DNA of 64,000 nt, from positions 3,534,001 through 3,598,000 of the forward strand of contig NZ_JARUBN010000001.1 in assembly GCF_029626265.1 (NCBI RefSeq), given 5' to 3'. The DNA is from Micromonospora sp. WMMD1102. Lineage in GTDB: Bacteria > Actinomycetota > Actinomycetes > Mycobacteriales > Micromonosporaceae. The translations under genes were made by a program, and so were the position numbers. The notes beneath the pieces are model-generated. The model did not search any database and was not told the origin of the DNA. It saw only the letters and a program-made list of their open reading frames with translations. Of this stretch, positions 8,521-16,673 are shown one piece after another. Position 1 is the stretch's first letter. The number at the start of each line of letters is the position of its first letter.

Positions 8521-8561
8521 CGGGCGCCTGCCGGACGAACAGTTCGTCCGGCAGGCGCCCG
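8521..8561. terminator. Bidirectional hairpin terminator
   Basis: A perfect 19-bp stem (8521-8539 with 8543-8561, core GGGCGCCTGCCGGACGAA) encloses a 3-nt loop. It lies between the convergent MerR gene and the LPVTG protein gene, so it can stop transcription from both sides. Confidence 0.8.
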
Positions 8562-8593
8562 TCAGTACGTCAGTCGACCGCGGTGCCGCGGTC

Positions 8594-9304
8594 TCAGCCG
8601 ACCGGGCTCAACACCCGGGACCGGCCACGCCTACGGGACTTGGCCCGCCATGCGAATGCCACGAGAACCAGCAGTACACCGACGGCCAGCAGCGTCGCGC
8701 CGAGCGTGATCTGCGAGCCCGTGCTGCTGCCGGTGACCGGCAGCGGATGCGGGTGGTGCTGCCGCAGGACGGTGACCGTGGTGCTCGCCGTCCGACCGGT
8801 GATCAGCCCGCGTGCCGTGATGGTCAGCTGACCCGAGCGGCAGAACTGGACCCGGAACTGGAAGTTGCCGGTCACGTTGGCCCGGACCGTGATGACCTGA
8901 GGGTCGCGGTACACGTTCGGCACCCGGCGGCAGACGGGGTGTCGGCCGTCCTTGCCGTCCTCGCCGTCCTTCCCGTCCTTGCCGGTCCAGCCGTCCTTGC
9001 GCAGCATGGCACCGACTCCGCCGGAGTTCGGTGCGGCGTTGCGCTGCGTGCCGAGCACCGGCGCGGCGAGCGGAGCGAACGTGAAGGTGACCTGGACGGG
9101 CTCGTTCCCGCCGAATCCGGTGCCGAAGACGGTGAACACCTCACCCACGACCACGGTCGAGGAGCTGGTGGTCAGCGTCGGCGGCTGCGGCGGGTACGGC
9201 GGTTGTGGCAGTGGTTGTGCCTGTGCGGGCGAGCCCGCGACGGCGAACGTGCCCACCATGGCGAGCATCGCCATGGCCGGGCCGATGATGCGGGATAGCC
9301 GCAT
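8594..9304 (-). CDS. LPVTG-anchored cell-surface protein with short collagen-like insert
   Basis: This 236-aa secreted protein has an N-terminal signal peptide (IIGPAMAMLAMVGTFAVAG, likely cleaved after AQA near residue 30). A Pro-rich linker and an Ig/IPT-like beta domain (VVVGEVFTVFGTGFGGNEPVQV) follow. In the middle are about six Gly-X-Y triplets (GKDGKDGEDGKDG). The C-terminal sorting signal is LPVTG, a hydrophobic helix (TLLAVGVLLVLVAFAW) and a basic tail. This is a sortase substrate architecture, although no sortase gene is in the window. ATG 9304 has AGAGAGG upstream. It lies 90 bp downstream of the DUF4012 gene, on the same strand. Confidence 0.78.
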   Translation of the reverse strand: MRLSRIIGPAMAMLAMVGTFAVAGSPAQAQPLPQPPYPPQPPTLTTSSSTVVVGEVFTVFGTGFGGNEPVQVTFTFAPLAAPVLGTQRNAAPNSGGVGAMLRKDGWTGKDGKDGEDGKDGRHPVCRRVPNVYRDPQVITVRANVTGNFQFRVQFCRSGQLTITARGLITGRTASTTVTVLRQHHPHPLPVTGSSTGSQITLGATLLAVGVLLVLVAFAWRAKSRRRGRSRVLSPVG

Positions 9305-9393
9305 GACGGAACCTCTCTCTACTGATCGCATGACGTTCGTTTCGAATCGCATGTCGTGTTCACTTCGAATGGCTGGCCCGCTTTGACGTGTGC

Positions 9394-11187
9394 CTATCGG
9401 CCACACGCCGGTGCGGAACCGACCCGGGTGGTCCATGGTGTGACGCCGGGAGTCAGCCACAACCCGACCTCGCCGCTGGTCTTGGGCGGGGTGAGCAGGC
9501 TGACCTCCAGTACGCGGGTACGTCCCGGTCCGATGTCGACGGATGTCACGCCGACCTGGCGCCCCCGCTCGACGCCACCGCCCATCGGGACCGGCCGACC
9601 GTCGAGCCGGGCGTTCAACGGTGAGCCGCGTACCGGGCTGAACACCGAGACCAGCACCCGGATGGTGTACGGGTCGCCGGACATCGCCAGCCCGCGGACG
9701 CTCTCGCTGAGCCCGGAGGCCGGGGCGGAGGAGCGCAGGGTGAGCCGGAGCCGGAGTTCTCGGCTGCCGTCGTCCCGACAGTCGCCGACGCCGAGTTCGG
9801 CGGAGCGGTGCAGGTAGTAGCCGAGCTTGGCGCCGCTGCCGTCGTTGAGGAAGACACCGACGTTGCTCACCGTCTCCTGCTCCGGCAGTACGCCGGCCAA
9901 CCGGGTGTCGACGAATTCCCGCTGTTCGTCGGGGTGTGCGCTCCAGAACAGCAGCCGGCGTTCGGTGACGGCCTTGTCGACCGCCTGGGCCACCGCCTGG
10001 GGATTCAGCGTCCGCTTCAGCAGGGCGTCGAAGACCGCCCGTGCGGACGCGGCGAAGTACCGGTCCTGCTGGGCCGGCTTTTCGATCCGCTGGTAGGTGT
10101 CGGAGAGCAGGGCCCGGACGACCGTCGGCCCGGTGAGTTTCGGGTAGCCGGGCACCGCCACCGGTCCGGTCGCCTTGAGCAGGTAGGAGAGGGCGACCGG
10201 GTCGGTGGCCAGTACGCCGTCGACGGTGCCGCCGACGACCCGGAGGTACATCTCCCGGAAGAGCCTGGCCGCGGTCGGGAAGTGCGGGGTCAGGTTCACG
10301 TCCGCCGGATAGATCCCGAGCAGGTCGGTGTAGAGCGCCCGCTGCTGCCTGCTCAGCGGTGCCACCGGTCGCTTGAACGCGTTCAGGTCGGTGGCGGCGC
10401 CCTGCCGGACCAGCTTGACCTCGCCCTTCTCGGCCCGGACGACCGCGAAGGCACCGAAGATCCCTCCGGTGGCCCGGGGTTCGGCGAGGTTCTGGAAGAG
10501 CACCAGGTAGGTCCGTGGGCGGTCGGCGCCGAGCAGGGTGGGCAGCAGGGTCGCGGCGCGCCGGGCGACGCCGGTGGCCGCGGCCAACCGGTCCAGCTCG
10601 ACCCGCAGCCGGGTCACCGCCTGCTCGACCGCGGGGACCAGTTCCCCGCTCGGCAGGCCGGCGATCCGGTCGCGCACCTCGCGTACCGCGGTGTCGGCCT
10701 CGACCAGGCTCGGCAGCGCGCCGCGCAGGGTGGCCAGGTCGAGACGCCCCTGGCTGGGCAGCAGTGTCCGGGGGTTCAACTCGACCAGGGCCGGGAACGC
10801 CCGCCGGGCGAGTTCGTCGAGCCCGGCCGCCAGCTCCCGGACCGCCGACATGCTCGGGCCGCCGTACGGCGCGGAGCTGGCGGCCCGCCATCCGACGTCA
10901 CCGGTCCGGGACCGGGCGGCGGCGGTCTGCTGTTGCAGCGCCTCCAGCGTGCGGCGTGCCTGTGCGGTCTCGCCGTCCAGCACCTGCTGGCTGAGGTCCT
11001 GGGCGAGGCTGGCGGCGTTCTCCAGGTGTCCCCGGGTCTGCCAGCCGCGCAGCCCGAGCCACCCGCCGAGCAGGGCCAGCAGGCAGCCCACGACGAGCGT
11101 GGTGAGCAGGATCCGGCGGACGGTACGCCGAACCGCTCGGCGACTCCTCGTCCGCCGCACCGGGGACTTCTCCCCCACTGCCACCAC
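9394..11187 (-). CDS. DUF4012 family membrane protein
   Basis: This 597-aa protein has a short basic N-terminus, one transmembrane helix near residues 27-49 (LLTTLVVGCLLALLGGWLGL) and a large extracytoplasmic part. The DUF4012 core signature is TYLVLFQNLAEPRATGGIFGAF near residue 230, continuing with DVNLTPHFPTAARLF and VDGVLATDPVALSYLLKATGPV. DUF4012 proteins are common beside exopolysaccharide and glycosyltransferase genes in actinobacteria but have no proven activity. The GTG start at 11187 is the longest plausible choice. The next gene upstream on the same strand is a glycosyltransferase/Wzc pair, separated by an AT-richer 170-bp promoter region. Confidence 0.85.
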   Translation of the reverse strand: MVAVGEKSPVRRTRSRRAVRRTVRRILLTTLVVGCLLALLGGWLGLRGWQTRGHLENAASLAQDLSQQVLDGETAQARRTLEALQQQTAAARSRTGDVGWRAASSAPYGGPSMSAVRELAAGLDELARRAFPALVELNPRTLLPSQGRLDLATLRGALPSLVEADTAVREVRDRIAGLPSGELVPAVEQAVTRLRVELDRLAAATGVARRAATLLPTLLGADRPRTYLVLFQNLAEPRATGGIFGAFAVVRAEKGEVKLVRQGAATDLNAFKRPVAPLSRQQRALYTDLLGIYPADVNLTPHFPTAARLFREMYLRVVGGTVDGVLATDPVALSYLLKATGPVAVPGYPKLTGPTVVRALLSDTYQRIEKPAQQDRYFAASARAVFDALLKRTLNPQAVAQAVDKAVTERRLLFWSAHPDEQREFVDTRLAGVLPEQETVSNVGVFLNDGSGAKLGYYLHRSAELGVGDCRDDGSRELRLRLTLRSSAPASGLSESVRGLAMSGDPYTIRVLVSVFSPVRGSPLNARLDGRPVPMGGGVERGRQVGVTSVDIGPGRTRVLEVSLLTPPKTSGEVGLWLTPGVTPWTTRVGSAPACGR

Positions 11188-11359
11188 CGCTTTCGATTAA
11201 GTCGGATGAACTGGACACAACGGTGTTTCTGTCTCATATCTCTATAGCACGCCTGAGAGTTCGCTGTTCGCTTTTCCAGGCTCTTATGGTGCGCCGAGCC
11301 TTTTACAGTGAGAAAGCCTCGCAAATAAGGCCGATATCCATTGAGAAAGAGCCGGCCGA
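11188..11359 (-). promoter_or_regulatory. AT-richer promoter region before the DUF4012 gene
   Basis: These 172 bases are visibly poorer in GC than their surroundings, with runs such as CTCATATCTCTATAGC and GCAAATAAGG. They separate the DUF4012 gene from the end of the glycosyltransferase gene. The composition is typical of a promoter; I could not assign -35/-10 boxes with confidence. Confidence 0.4.
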
Positions 11360-12607
11360 TCAACGCCGTCGACGTCGGCCGGCCGCCTCGGCCAGCATCT
11401 GCTCCATCTGGTCGACACCGGCGCGCAACGACATCCGGGACAGGTAACTGTCCCGGGCCCGCTGGGCCATCTCCGCCCGAGCGGTGTTCGGGATGAGCGC
11501 CGCCAGGGCGAACCGGTCGGCCAGCGCCTGCCAGTCCTCAGGCGGACAGGAGAGGCCGGCTCGGGCCCGCTCCACCAGGTCGACGGTGTCCCCGCTCGCG
11601 GAGGCCACCACCGGCGCCCCGGCCGAGAGCGCCGCCTGCAACTTCGCCGGCACCGACCCGCGCAGCACCGGAAGATCGCGCAACATGACCAGTTGGTATT
11701 CGGCGGCGGCGTAGAGGTCGGCCATCTCGGCCGGTGGACGCCAGCCGAGGAACCGGACGTTCGTCGCGCCGAGCTGCTCGGCCAACTGCCGGGTCTGCCC
11801 CTCCTCCGGGCCGGACCCGACGAGTACGAGGTCGAGGTCGACCTTGCCGTTGACCGCCGCGGCGGCCCGGACCGCAGTGTCGACCCGCTGGAACGGACCC
11901 ATCGTGCCGGCGTGCATCACCGTGGTGTGTCCACGGTGCCCGATCGCCCGGCGAGCCGCCGGAGTGGTTCCCATCGGCCGGAACAGCCGCTCGTCGGTCC
12001 AGTTGAGTACCACCCGCACCCGCTCCGGATCGGCACCCCGCTCGATCACCACGTCCCGCATCGAGGGCGAGATGACCGCGATCCCGGCCGCCGACCGGTA
12101 GATCGTCCGCATCGTCCGGTCGAGCAATCCCCGGATGAACCCGCCCGGGGTGTCCCGACCCGACTCCCCGGGTGGCGGCGTCACCGCCTCCGGCCAGATG
12201 TCCTGCACGTGCACCACCGCCGGTACCCGGCGCAGCGTCCGGAGCAGGGCAGCCGCCGCGTAGGCACCGGCCGGGGGGAAGTAGACGTAGAGGGCGTCCA
12301 CTCCGGCGAGGAAGCCGGGCGCGGCCAACGCGCTGCTCAGCGCGTACGTGAGCTGCCGGGCCGCACGCCGGGCCGCCGTACCGTCGTGGCTGGCGTACAC
12401 CGGCACCCGCCGGATGGTGATCCCGCCCTCCTCGCTGCGGTGCCGCCATCCCTGCCGGTAACCGGGATAGACCTGACCGGTCGGATAGTTCGGGAACCCG
12501 GTGAGCACCCGCACCTCGTGACCACGGGCGGCGAGTTCCTCGGCCAGGCAGCCCGGTATGAACGCCGGCTCCGGCGGGAACCAGTACGAGATAACGCCGA
12601 TCTTCAT
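11360..12607 (-). CDS. GT4-family glycosyltransferase (WbuB-like)
   Basis: This 415-aa retaining GT-B glycosyltransferase has the N-terminal donor/acceptor entry MKIGVISYWFPPEPAFIPG and RGHEVRVLTGFPNYPTG, as in WbuB/WcaI enzymes of O-antigen and colanic acid synthesis. VVHVQDIWPEAV lies mid-domain. The C-terminal lobe contains HAGTMGPFQRVDT and the nucleotide-sugar site LPVLRGSVPAKLQAALSAGAPVVAS. The protein is predicted to be cytoplasmic or membrane-associated. It lies 40 bp after the Wzc-type kinase gene, so both probably belong to one exopolysaccharide operon. Confidence 0.87.
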   Translation of the reverse strand: MKIGVISYWFPPEPAFIPGCLAEELAARGHEVRVLTGFPNYPTGQVYPGYRQGWRHRSEEGGITIRRVPVYASHDGTAARRAARQLTYALSSALAAPGFLAGVDALYVYFPPAGAYAAAALLRTLRRVPAVVHVQDIWPEAVTPPPGESGRDTPGGFIRGLLDRTMRTIYRSAAGIAVISPSMRDVVIERGADPERVRVVLNWTDERLFRPMGTTPAARRAIGHRGHTTVMHAGTMGPFQRVDTAVRAAAAVNGKVDLDLVLVGSGPEEGQTRQLAEQLGATNVRFLGWRPPAEMADLYAAAEYQLVMLRDLPVLRGSVPAKLQAALSAGAPVVASASGDTVDLVERARAGLSCPPEDWQALADRFALAALIPNTARAEMAQRARDSYLSRMSLRAGVDQMEQMLAEAAGRRRRR

Positions 12608-12647
12608 TTCTCATCCCCCGATCACCCCGCGACCGGGCGAGCCCGCG

Positions 12648-14123
12648 TCATCGCGGTACCCGGTCGAGCTCCTCCGTCTTGTCCGCGGACGCGGCGGCCA
12701 CGGTGCCGTTCGGGGGGACCCGGACCGGCCCGGCGGCAGCCGGTTCCTCGGCTCGGGCGGTGCGGACCGTCTCCGCCGGGGCACCGCGCCGGTACGCCCG
12801 GTACTGCTCGACGTCGATCCGGTTCTCCTTGGACATGTTCAGCACGCAGCCGAGCACCCGGGCGGAGACCGAGTGCAGCGCCTGGGCGGCGGCGGCGGTC
12901 TGCGCGCTCGGGGTCCTGCCCTGCCGGGCCACCAGCAGCGCGCCGTCGGCCTGCACCGCGACCACCACACCGTCGGTGAAGGCCAGCAGCGGCGGGGTGT
13001 CGATGATGACGATGTCGGTCAACTCACGCAGCGAGAGCAGCAGGTCGGCCATGGCCTTCGAACCGAGCAGCTCGCTCGGGTTCGGCGGTACCGAGCCGGC
13101 GGGCAGCACGAGCAGGGACTTGTCACCCCACGGTTGCAAGACGTCCTCGACCGCGACCTCGCCGATCAGCACGTCGGTCAGGCCGGCGCCGGCGCCGAGC
13201 CCGAGGTAGCCGGCGACCCGAGGATGGCGCAGGTCCGCGTCGACGAGCAGCACCTGCCAGCCCGCCTCGGCCAGCGTGATCGCCAGGTTGGCGGCGAGGG
13301 TGGACTTTCCCTCGGCCTGCACCGCACTTGTCACCGCGATCACCCGGGCGGGTTCCTGGGCGTCCACGAACCGCAGGTTGGTACGGAGCTTCCGCATCGC
13401 CTCGGCCCGGGCCGTCTGGGCGGCGGGACCCACGATCAGCGGGTTCGACCGGGCCTGCCCGTCGTACGGGATGGAGCCGAGCAGCGGCGCCGAGGTGACC
13501 TTCTCCAGCGCCTCGCCGTTCTGCAGGGTGGTGTCGGTGAGCCTGCGCAGCAGGGCGAGCGCGATGCCCAGCATCAGGCCGAGCGCGCCGGCCAGCACGA
13601 GGTTGCGGACCGGGCGTGGCGAGACCGGCTGGGCCTCCACCCGGGGACCGCCGACCACCTCGATCTTGATCGCCGGGTCCTTGACCCCGGGTGGCGTCTC
13701 GATGGCCTGCACCAACCGGATGAAGTGCTTCGCCAGCGCCTCGGTGATCCGCAGGGCCCTGGTCTGGTCGCTGTCGGTGACGGTGGCTGCCAGCAGCACC
13801 GTCTCCGCCTCGACCCGCGCGCTGACCCGGGAACGTACCCCGTCCGCGGTGAGCCCGATCCGCTCCTCCGCCACGACGCTCTGGGCCAGCCGGTCGCTGG
13901 TCAGCAGGTCGACGTAGGACTTGACCCGCTGCTGGAGGAGGAAGTTTCCCTGGTACGCGTTGACCGTGCCGGAGCCGGCCGTGACGAAGAACGTCACCGA
14001 CGACGCGTACTGGGGGGTCGCCCGTACCGTGACGAACCCGGCTGCGCCCAGCGCCGCCATCACGGTCACCACCACCACCCACCAGCGTTGGCGCAGTGCG
14101 CGCAGGTAAGTCTGCAGATCCAT
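12648..14123 (-). CDS. Wzc/CpsD-type polysaccharide biosynthesis tyrosine autokinase
   Basis: This 491-aa fused Wzz-chain-length/BY-kinase protein starts MDLQTYLRALRQRWWVVVV, the usual Wzz N-terminus with a first membrane helix. A second helix near residue 175 is NLVLAGALGLMLGIALALL. The BY-kinase domain has Walker A SAVQAEGKSTLAANLA near residue 265, Walker A' VLLVDADLRHPRV and Walker B DIVIIDTPPLL. A Tyr-rich stretch, DVEQYRAYRRG, near the C-terminus may be the autophosphorylation site, but it is shorter than in Gram-negative Wzc. The function is control of exopolysaccharide polymerisation and export. GGAAGG lies just before ATG 14123. Confidence 0.88.
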   Translation of the reverse strand: MDLQTYLRALRQRWWVVVVTVMAALGAAGFVTVRATPQYASSVTFFVTAGSGTVNAYQGNFLLQQRVKSYVDLLTSDRLAQSVVAEERIGLTADGVRSRVSARVEAETVLLAATVTDSDQTRALRITEALAKHFIRLVQAIETPPGVKDPAIKIEVVGGPRVEAQPVSPRPVRNLVLAGALGLMLGIALALLRRLTDTTLQNGEALEKVTSAPLLGSIPYDGQARSNPLIVGPAAQTARAEAMRKLRTNLRFVDAQEPARVIAVTSAVQAEGKSTLAANLAITLAEAGWQVLLVDADLRHPRVAGYLGLGAGAGLTDVLIGEVAVEDVLQPWGDKSLLVLPAGSVPPNPSELLGSKAMADLLLSLRELTDIVIIDTPPLLAFTDGVVVAVQADGALLVARQGRTPSAQTAAAAQALHSVSARVLGCVLNMSKENRIDVEQYRAYRRGAPAETVRTARAEEPAAAGPVRVPPNGTVAAASADKTEELDRVPR

Positions 14124-14190
14124 CAGCCCCGGCCTTCCGTCTCAGCACCAACCGGTCGGGGTGCAAAGACCTTCATTTGATCGAAAAACG

Positions 14191-14222
14191 TGCGACAGTG
14201 TGAAAAGATCCCACTTGTCGCA
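14191..14222. promoter_or_regulatory. Inverted repeat in the exopolysaccharide promoter region
   Basis: Arms TGCGACA (14191-14197) and TGTCGCA (14216-14222) flank an AT-rich 18-bp centre about 70-100 bp upstream of the tyrosine autokinase gene. This is an operator-like layout; the cognate protein is unknown. Confidence 0.4.
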
Positions 14223-14363
14223 GACGGTTCCCACCGAATGTAGATGACCGAACGCCCTGAGTAGCGTCAGTCCCGCACAATCCTGTCGACAAGTACCACC
14301 GGAGTCGCCGCCGTCGGGTCCGCAGCACCCCTGCCGGGCAGAGCCGCCGGCATCCGGAAACGC

Positions 14364-14400
14364 CGACGGCGCCGACCCCCTGGCGGGGCCGGCGCCGTCG
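14364..14400 (-). terminator. Hairpin terminator after the 71-aa gene
   Basis: Arms 14364-14379 and 14385-14400 form a 16-bp stem with one mismatch (core CGACGGCGCCG) around a 5-nt loop. It lies 13 bp past the stop of the small minus-strand gene. Confidence 0.7.
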
Positions 14401-14412
14401 ACGGTGCCGTGA

Positions 14413-14628
14413 CTACCGCGACGAGGACCCGGGCGTGCCGTCGTCCGCGTCGTCCACCTGGTCCGAGTCGGCGAGCGCCTCCCGGAACTCGCGCGACAGG
14501 TCCGAGCCGGGGACCGCCACCTCCTCGGCCTCCTCCTCGACCACGTCGCGCTTGTGCGGACGTTCCGGCTGGGGCAGCGCCACGTCGCCGGCGAACCCGT
14601 ACTCGTTCGGCTCATCGTGCCTGGTCAT
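14413..14628 (-). CDS. Small acidic hypothetical protein
   Basis: This 71-aa hydrophilic, strongly acidic protein (MTRHDEPNEYGFAGD at the N-terminus, VVEEEAEEVAVPG in the middle) has no membrane segment and no Cys. ATG 14628 has GGAGGA 8 nt upstream, and a strong terminator follows, which supports a real gene. I do not recognise a family. It lies 98 bp downstream of the GDT1-type transporter gene on the same strand. Confidence 0.65.
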   Translation of the reverse strand: MTRHDEPNEYGFAGDVALPQPERPHKRDVVEEEAEEVAVPGSDLSREFREALADSDQVDDADDGTPGSSSR

Positions 14629-14726
14629 GCAGTGATCCTCCGTTCGGACCGCCGGCCGACCCGCCCGACCGCCGGCCACCGGGACGGCTACCCGTATCCC
14701 GGCCCTCCCACACCCGCCGGCGCTCC

Positions 14727-15314
14727 TCAGGTCAGTTGGTGGACCGCGTCCACCAGCAGCCAGACACCGCAGATCCCGAACAGCACGCTGGCGCCGTACC
14801 GGATGGTCCGCTCCGGCAGGCGGCGGCCGAGCACCCGGCCGAGGATGATGGCCAGCGCGTCGGCGGCGACCATCCCGACGGTGGAGCCGAGCCAGGTGCC
14901 GAACCAGCCGTACCGGGTGGCCAGGGTGATCGTCGCGAGCATGGTCTTGTCGCCGAGTTCGGCCAGGAAGAAGGCGATCGAGACCGCGATGATCGCGGAA
15001 CGGCGGGTCCGTTCCGCCTTGCGCCGCTCCTCCTCGGTGAGCGAGTCGCCGCGCAGCGTCCAGATCCCGAAGCCCAGGAAGGCCAGCCCGGCGACCAGGG
15101 CGATCCACCCCGTCGGCAGCGCGGAGCCGAGGCCGACGCCGAGGGCGACCGAGGCCAGGTGGACGACCGAGGTCGCCACCGTGATGCCGATGATCACCGG
15201 TAGCGCCTTGAACCGGGTGGCGAAGGTGAGCGCCATCAACTGCGACTTGTCGCCCAACTCGGCCACGAAGATGACGCCGAAGCTGATCGCCAAGGCGGTG
15301 TTGAAATCCTCCAT
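14727..15314 (-). CDS. TMEM165/GDT1 family cation (Mn2+/Ca2+) transporter
   Basis: This 195-aa membrane protein has six predicted helices and the two hallmark repeats of UPF0016/GDT1: FVAELGDKSQLMALTFATR near residue 17 and FFLAELGDKTMLATITLATR near residue 113. The paired E-x-G-D-K/R-T/S motifs line the cation path. Family members export Mn2+ (bacterial MneA type) or transport Ca2+/H+. A yybP-ykoY manganese riboswitch precedes it on the same strand, which points to Mn2+ export induced by excess manganese. The start at ATG 15314 (MEDFNTALAISFG) has GGAGG-poor but AAAGGG-containing upstream sequence. Confidence 0.9.
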   Translation of the reverse strand: MEDFNTALAISFGVIFVAELGDKSQLMALTFATRFKALPVIIGITVATSVVHLASVALGVGLGSALPTGWIALVAGLAFLGFGIWTLRGDSLTEEERRKAERTRRSAIIAVSIAFFLAELGDKTMLATITLATRYGWFGTWLGSTVGMVAADALAIILGRVLGRRLPERTIRYGASVLFGICGVWLLVDAVHQLT

Positions 15315-15339
15315 GTCACCCTTTCCCGGTCGACGCCGG

Positions 15340-15485
15340 GCGAGGGTATGGGCGACCTCGACCCGGCATTTCTGCCTGAGTCGAAGGTCTCGCCCGCCCC
15401 ACCTGAGGTGAGGCCGCGTGGCCGGGTGCACGAACACGCGCGCACCAGTGTGTCGACCACGACGTTGGGAGCTACTCCCCTTCGC
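15340..15485 (-). promoter_or_regulatory. yybP-ykoY manganese riboswitch
   Basis: Read on the minus strand, the leader starts GCGAAGGGGAGTAGC, the conserved yybP-ykoY 5' element. It later shows GCGAGACCTTCGACTC paired with GGGTCGAGGTCGCC, and it closes with CCCTCGC (15340-15346), which pairs with GCGAAGGG (P1, one bulged A). It ends about 25 nt before the transporter start. This family binds Mn2+ and commonly precedes TMEM165/GDT1 and MntP genes. Assigned by eye from motif order; a covariance search was not possible. Confidence 0.82.
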
Positions 15486-15592
15486 TGCGGACGAGCCTAC
15501 CCGAGCAGCTCGGCGGCGGCGAATGCCCCGCCCTGGTGACACTGACGGTGGCGCTGACGGTGTGCGTGTGTGCCTGTGCCTGCGCCTGACGC

Positions 15593-16558
15593 TCAGCCGG
15601 CCTGGGCGAGCGTCACCGCGAACAGTCCGTCGTCGTCGGTCCACCGGACAGGTCCGGTGAAACCCGCGGCAGCCAGCTCCGCGTCGACGTCCGCCGGCCG
15701 GAACTTCGCCGAGATTTCGGTCCGCAGCTCCTCCCCCTCGGCGAAGGCCAGGTCGAGGTCGAGGACCCGGACCCGCATCGGGCGGCGGGCCCGCAGCCGC
15801 ATCTCGATCCAGCGCTCGTCCGGATCCCAGAGCGCGACGTGGTCGAACTCGTCCACCTCGAAATCCGCACCCAGCTCGCGGTTGAGCACCCGCAGCACGT
15901 TGCGGTTGAACTCGGCGGTGACCCCGGCCGCGTCGTCGTACGCCGGTACCAGCACGCCGGGGTCCTTGACCAGGTCGGTGCCGAGCAGCAGCCAGTCGCC
16001 CCGCTCCAGCGCCGCGCGGAGTGCGGCCAGGAATCCGGCCCGCTCGGTTGGCAGCAGGTTGCCGATGGTGCCGCCGAGGAAGGCCACCAGCCGCCGCCCA
16101 CCGGTGGGCAGCCGGTCCAGGTGCCGGGTGAAGTCACCGACGATGCCGCGCACCCGCAGCCCCGGGTACGCGGCGGCGATCTCCGCGGTCGACTGCTCCA
16201 GCGCACTGACCGAGACGTCCAGCGGTACGAAGGTGCCGAGGCTGCCCCGGGCGGTCAGCGCGTCGAGCAACAGGCGGGTCTTCTCCGACGAACCCGAGCC
16301 CAGCTCGATCAGGGTCTTCGCGTCGGTGATCCGGGCGATCTCCCCGGCCCGGGCCGCCAGCACCGCCCGCTCGGCCCTGGTCGGGTAGTACTCGGGCAAC
16401 CGGGTGATCTCCTCGAACAGCTCGCTGCCCCGGGCGTCGTAGAACCACTTCGGTGGCAGCCAGCGGGGGCTGGCGCCGAGCCCGGTGCGGACGTCCGTCC
16501 GCAGTGCCCGGTCCAGCTCCCCCGCCTCCAGGTATATCTCCAACGGATCCGCGGTCAC
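15593..16558 (-). CDS. egtD: L-histidine N-alpha-methyltransferase EgtD
   Basis: This 321-aa enzyme transfers three methyl groups from SAM to His, giving hercynine, the first committed ergothioneine intermediate. The signatures are PPKWFYDARGSELFEEIT near residue 37, the SAM loop TLIELGSGSSEKTR near 80, GDFTRHL and AFLGGTIGNLLP near 145-165, and the C-terminal EMRLRARRP. The length matches mycobacterial EgtD. It is the last gene of egtABCD, 115 bp after egtC, and starts at GTG 16558. Confidence 0.95.
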   Translation of the reverse strand: MTADPLEIYLEAGELDRALRTDVRTGLGASPRWLPPKWFYDARGSELFEEITRLPEYYPTRAERAVLAARAGEIARITDAKTLIELGSGSSEKTRLLLDALTARGSLGTFVPLDVSVSALEQSTAEIAAAYPGLRVRGIVGDFTRHLDRLPTGGRRLVAFLGGTIGNLLPTERAGFLAALRAALERGDWLLLGTDLVKDPGVLVPAYDDAAGVTAEFNRNVLRVLNRELGADFEVDEFDHVALWDPDERWIEMRLRARRPMRVRVLDLDLAFAEGEELRTEISAKFRPADVDAELAAAGFTGPVRWTDDDGLFAVTLAQAG

Positions 16559-16673
16559 CCTGCACTCCCTCGTTCGACACCGCCGCCCCGGGCGGCGGTC
16601 CTGTCTCCGGGCGGGACCCAGCTGTCCGGGTCCGGCCGGTCTTCCTTCCAGTCACCCGCTTCCAGCTCCCGCC

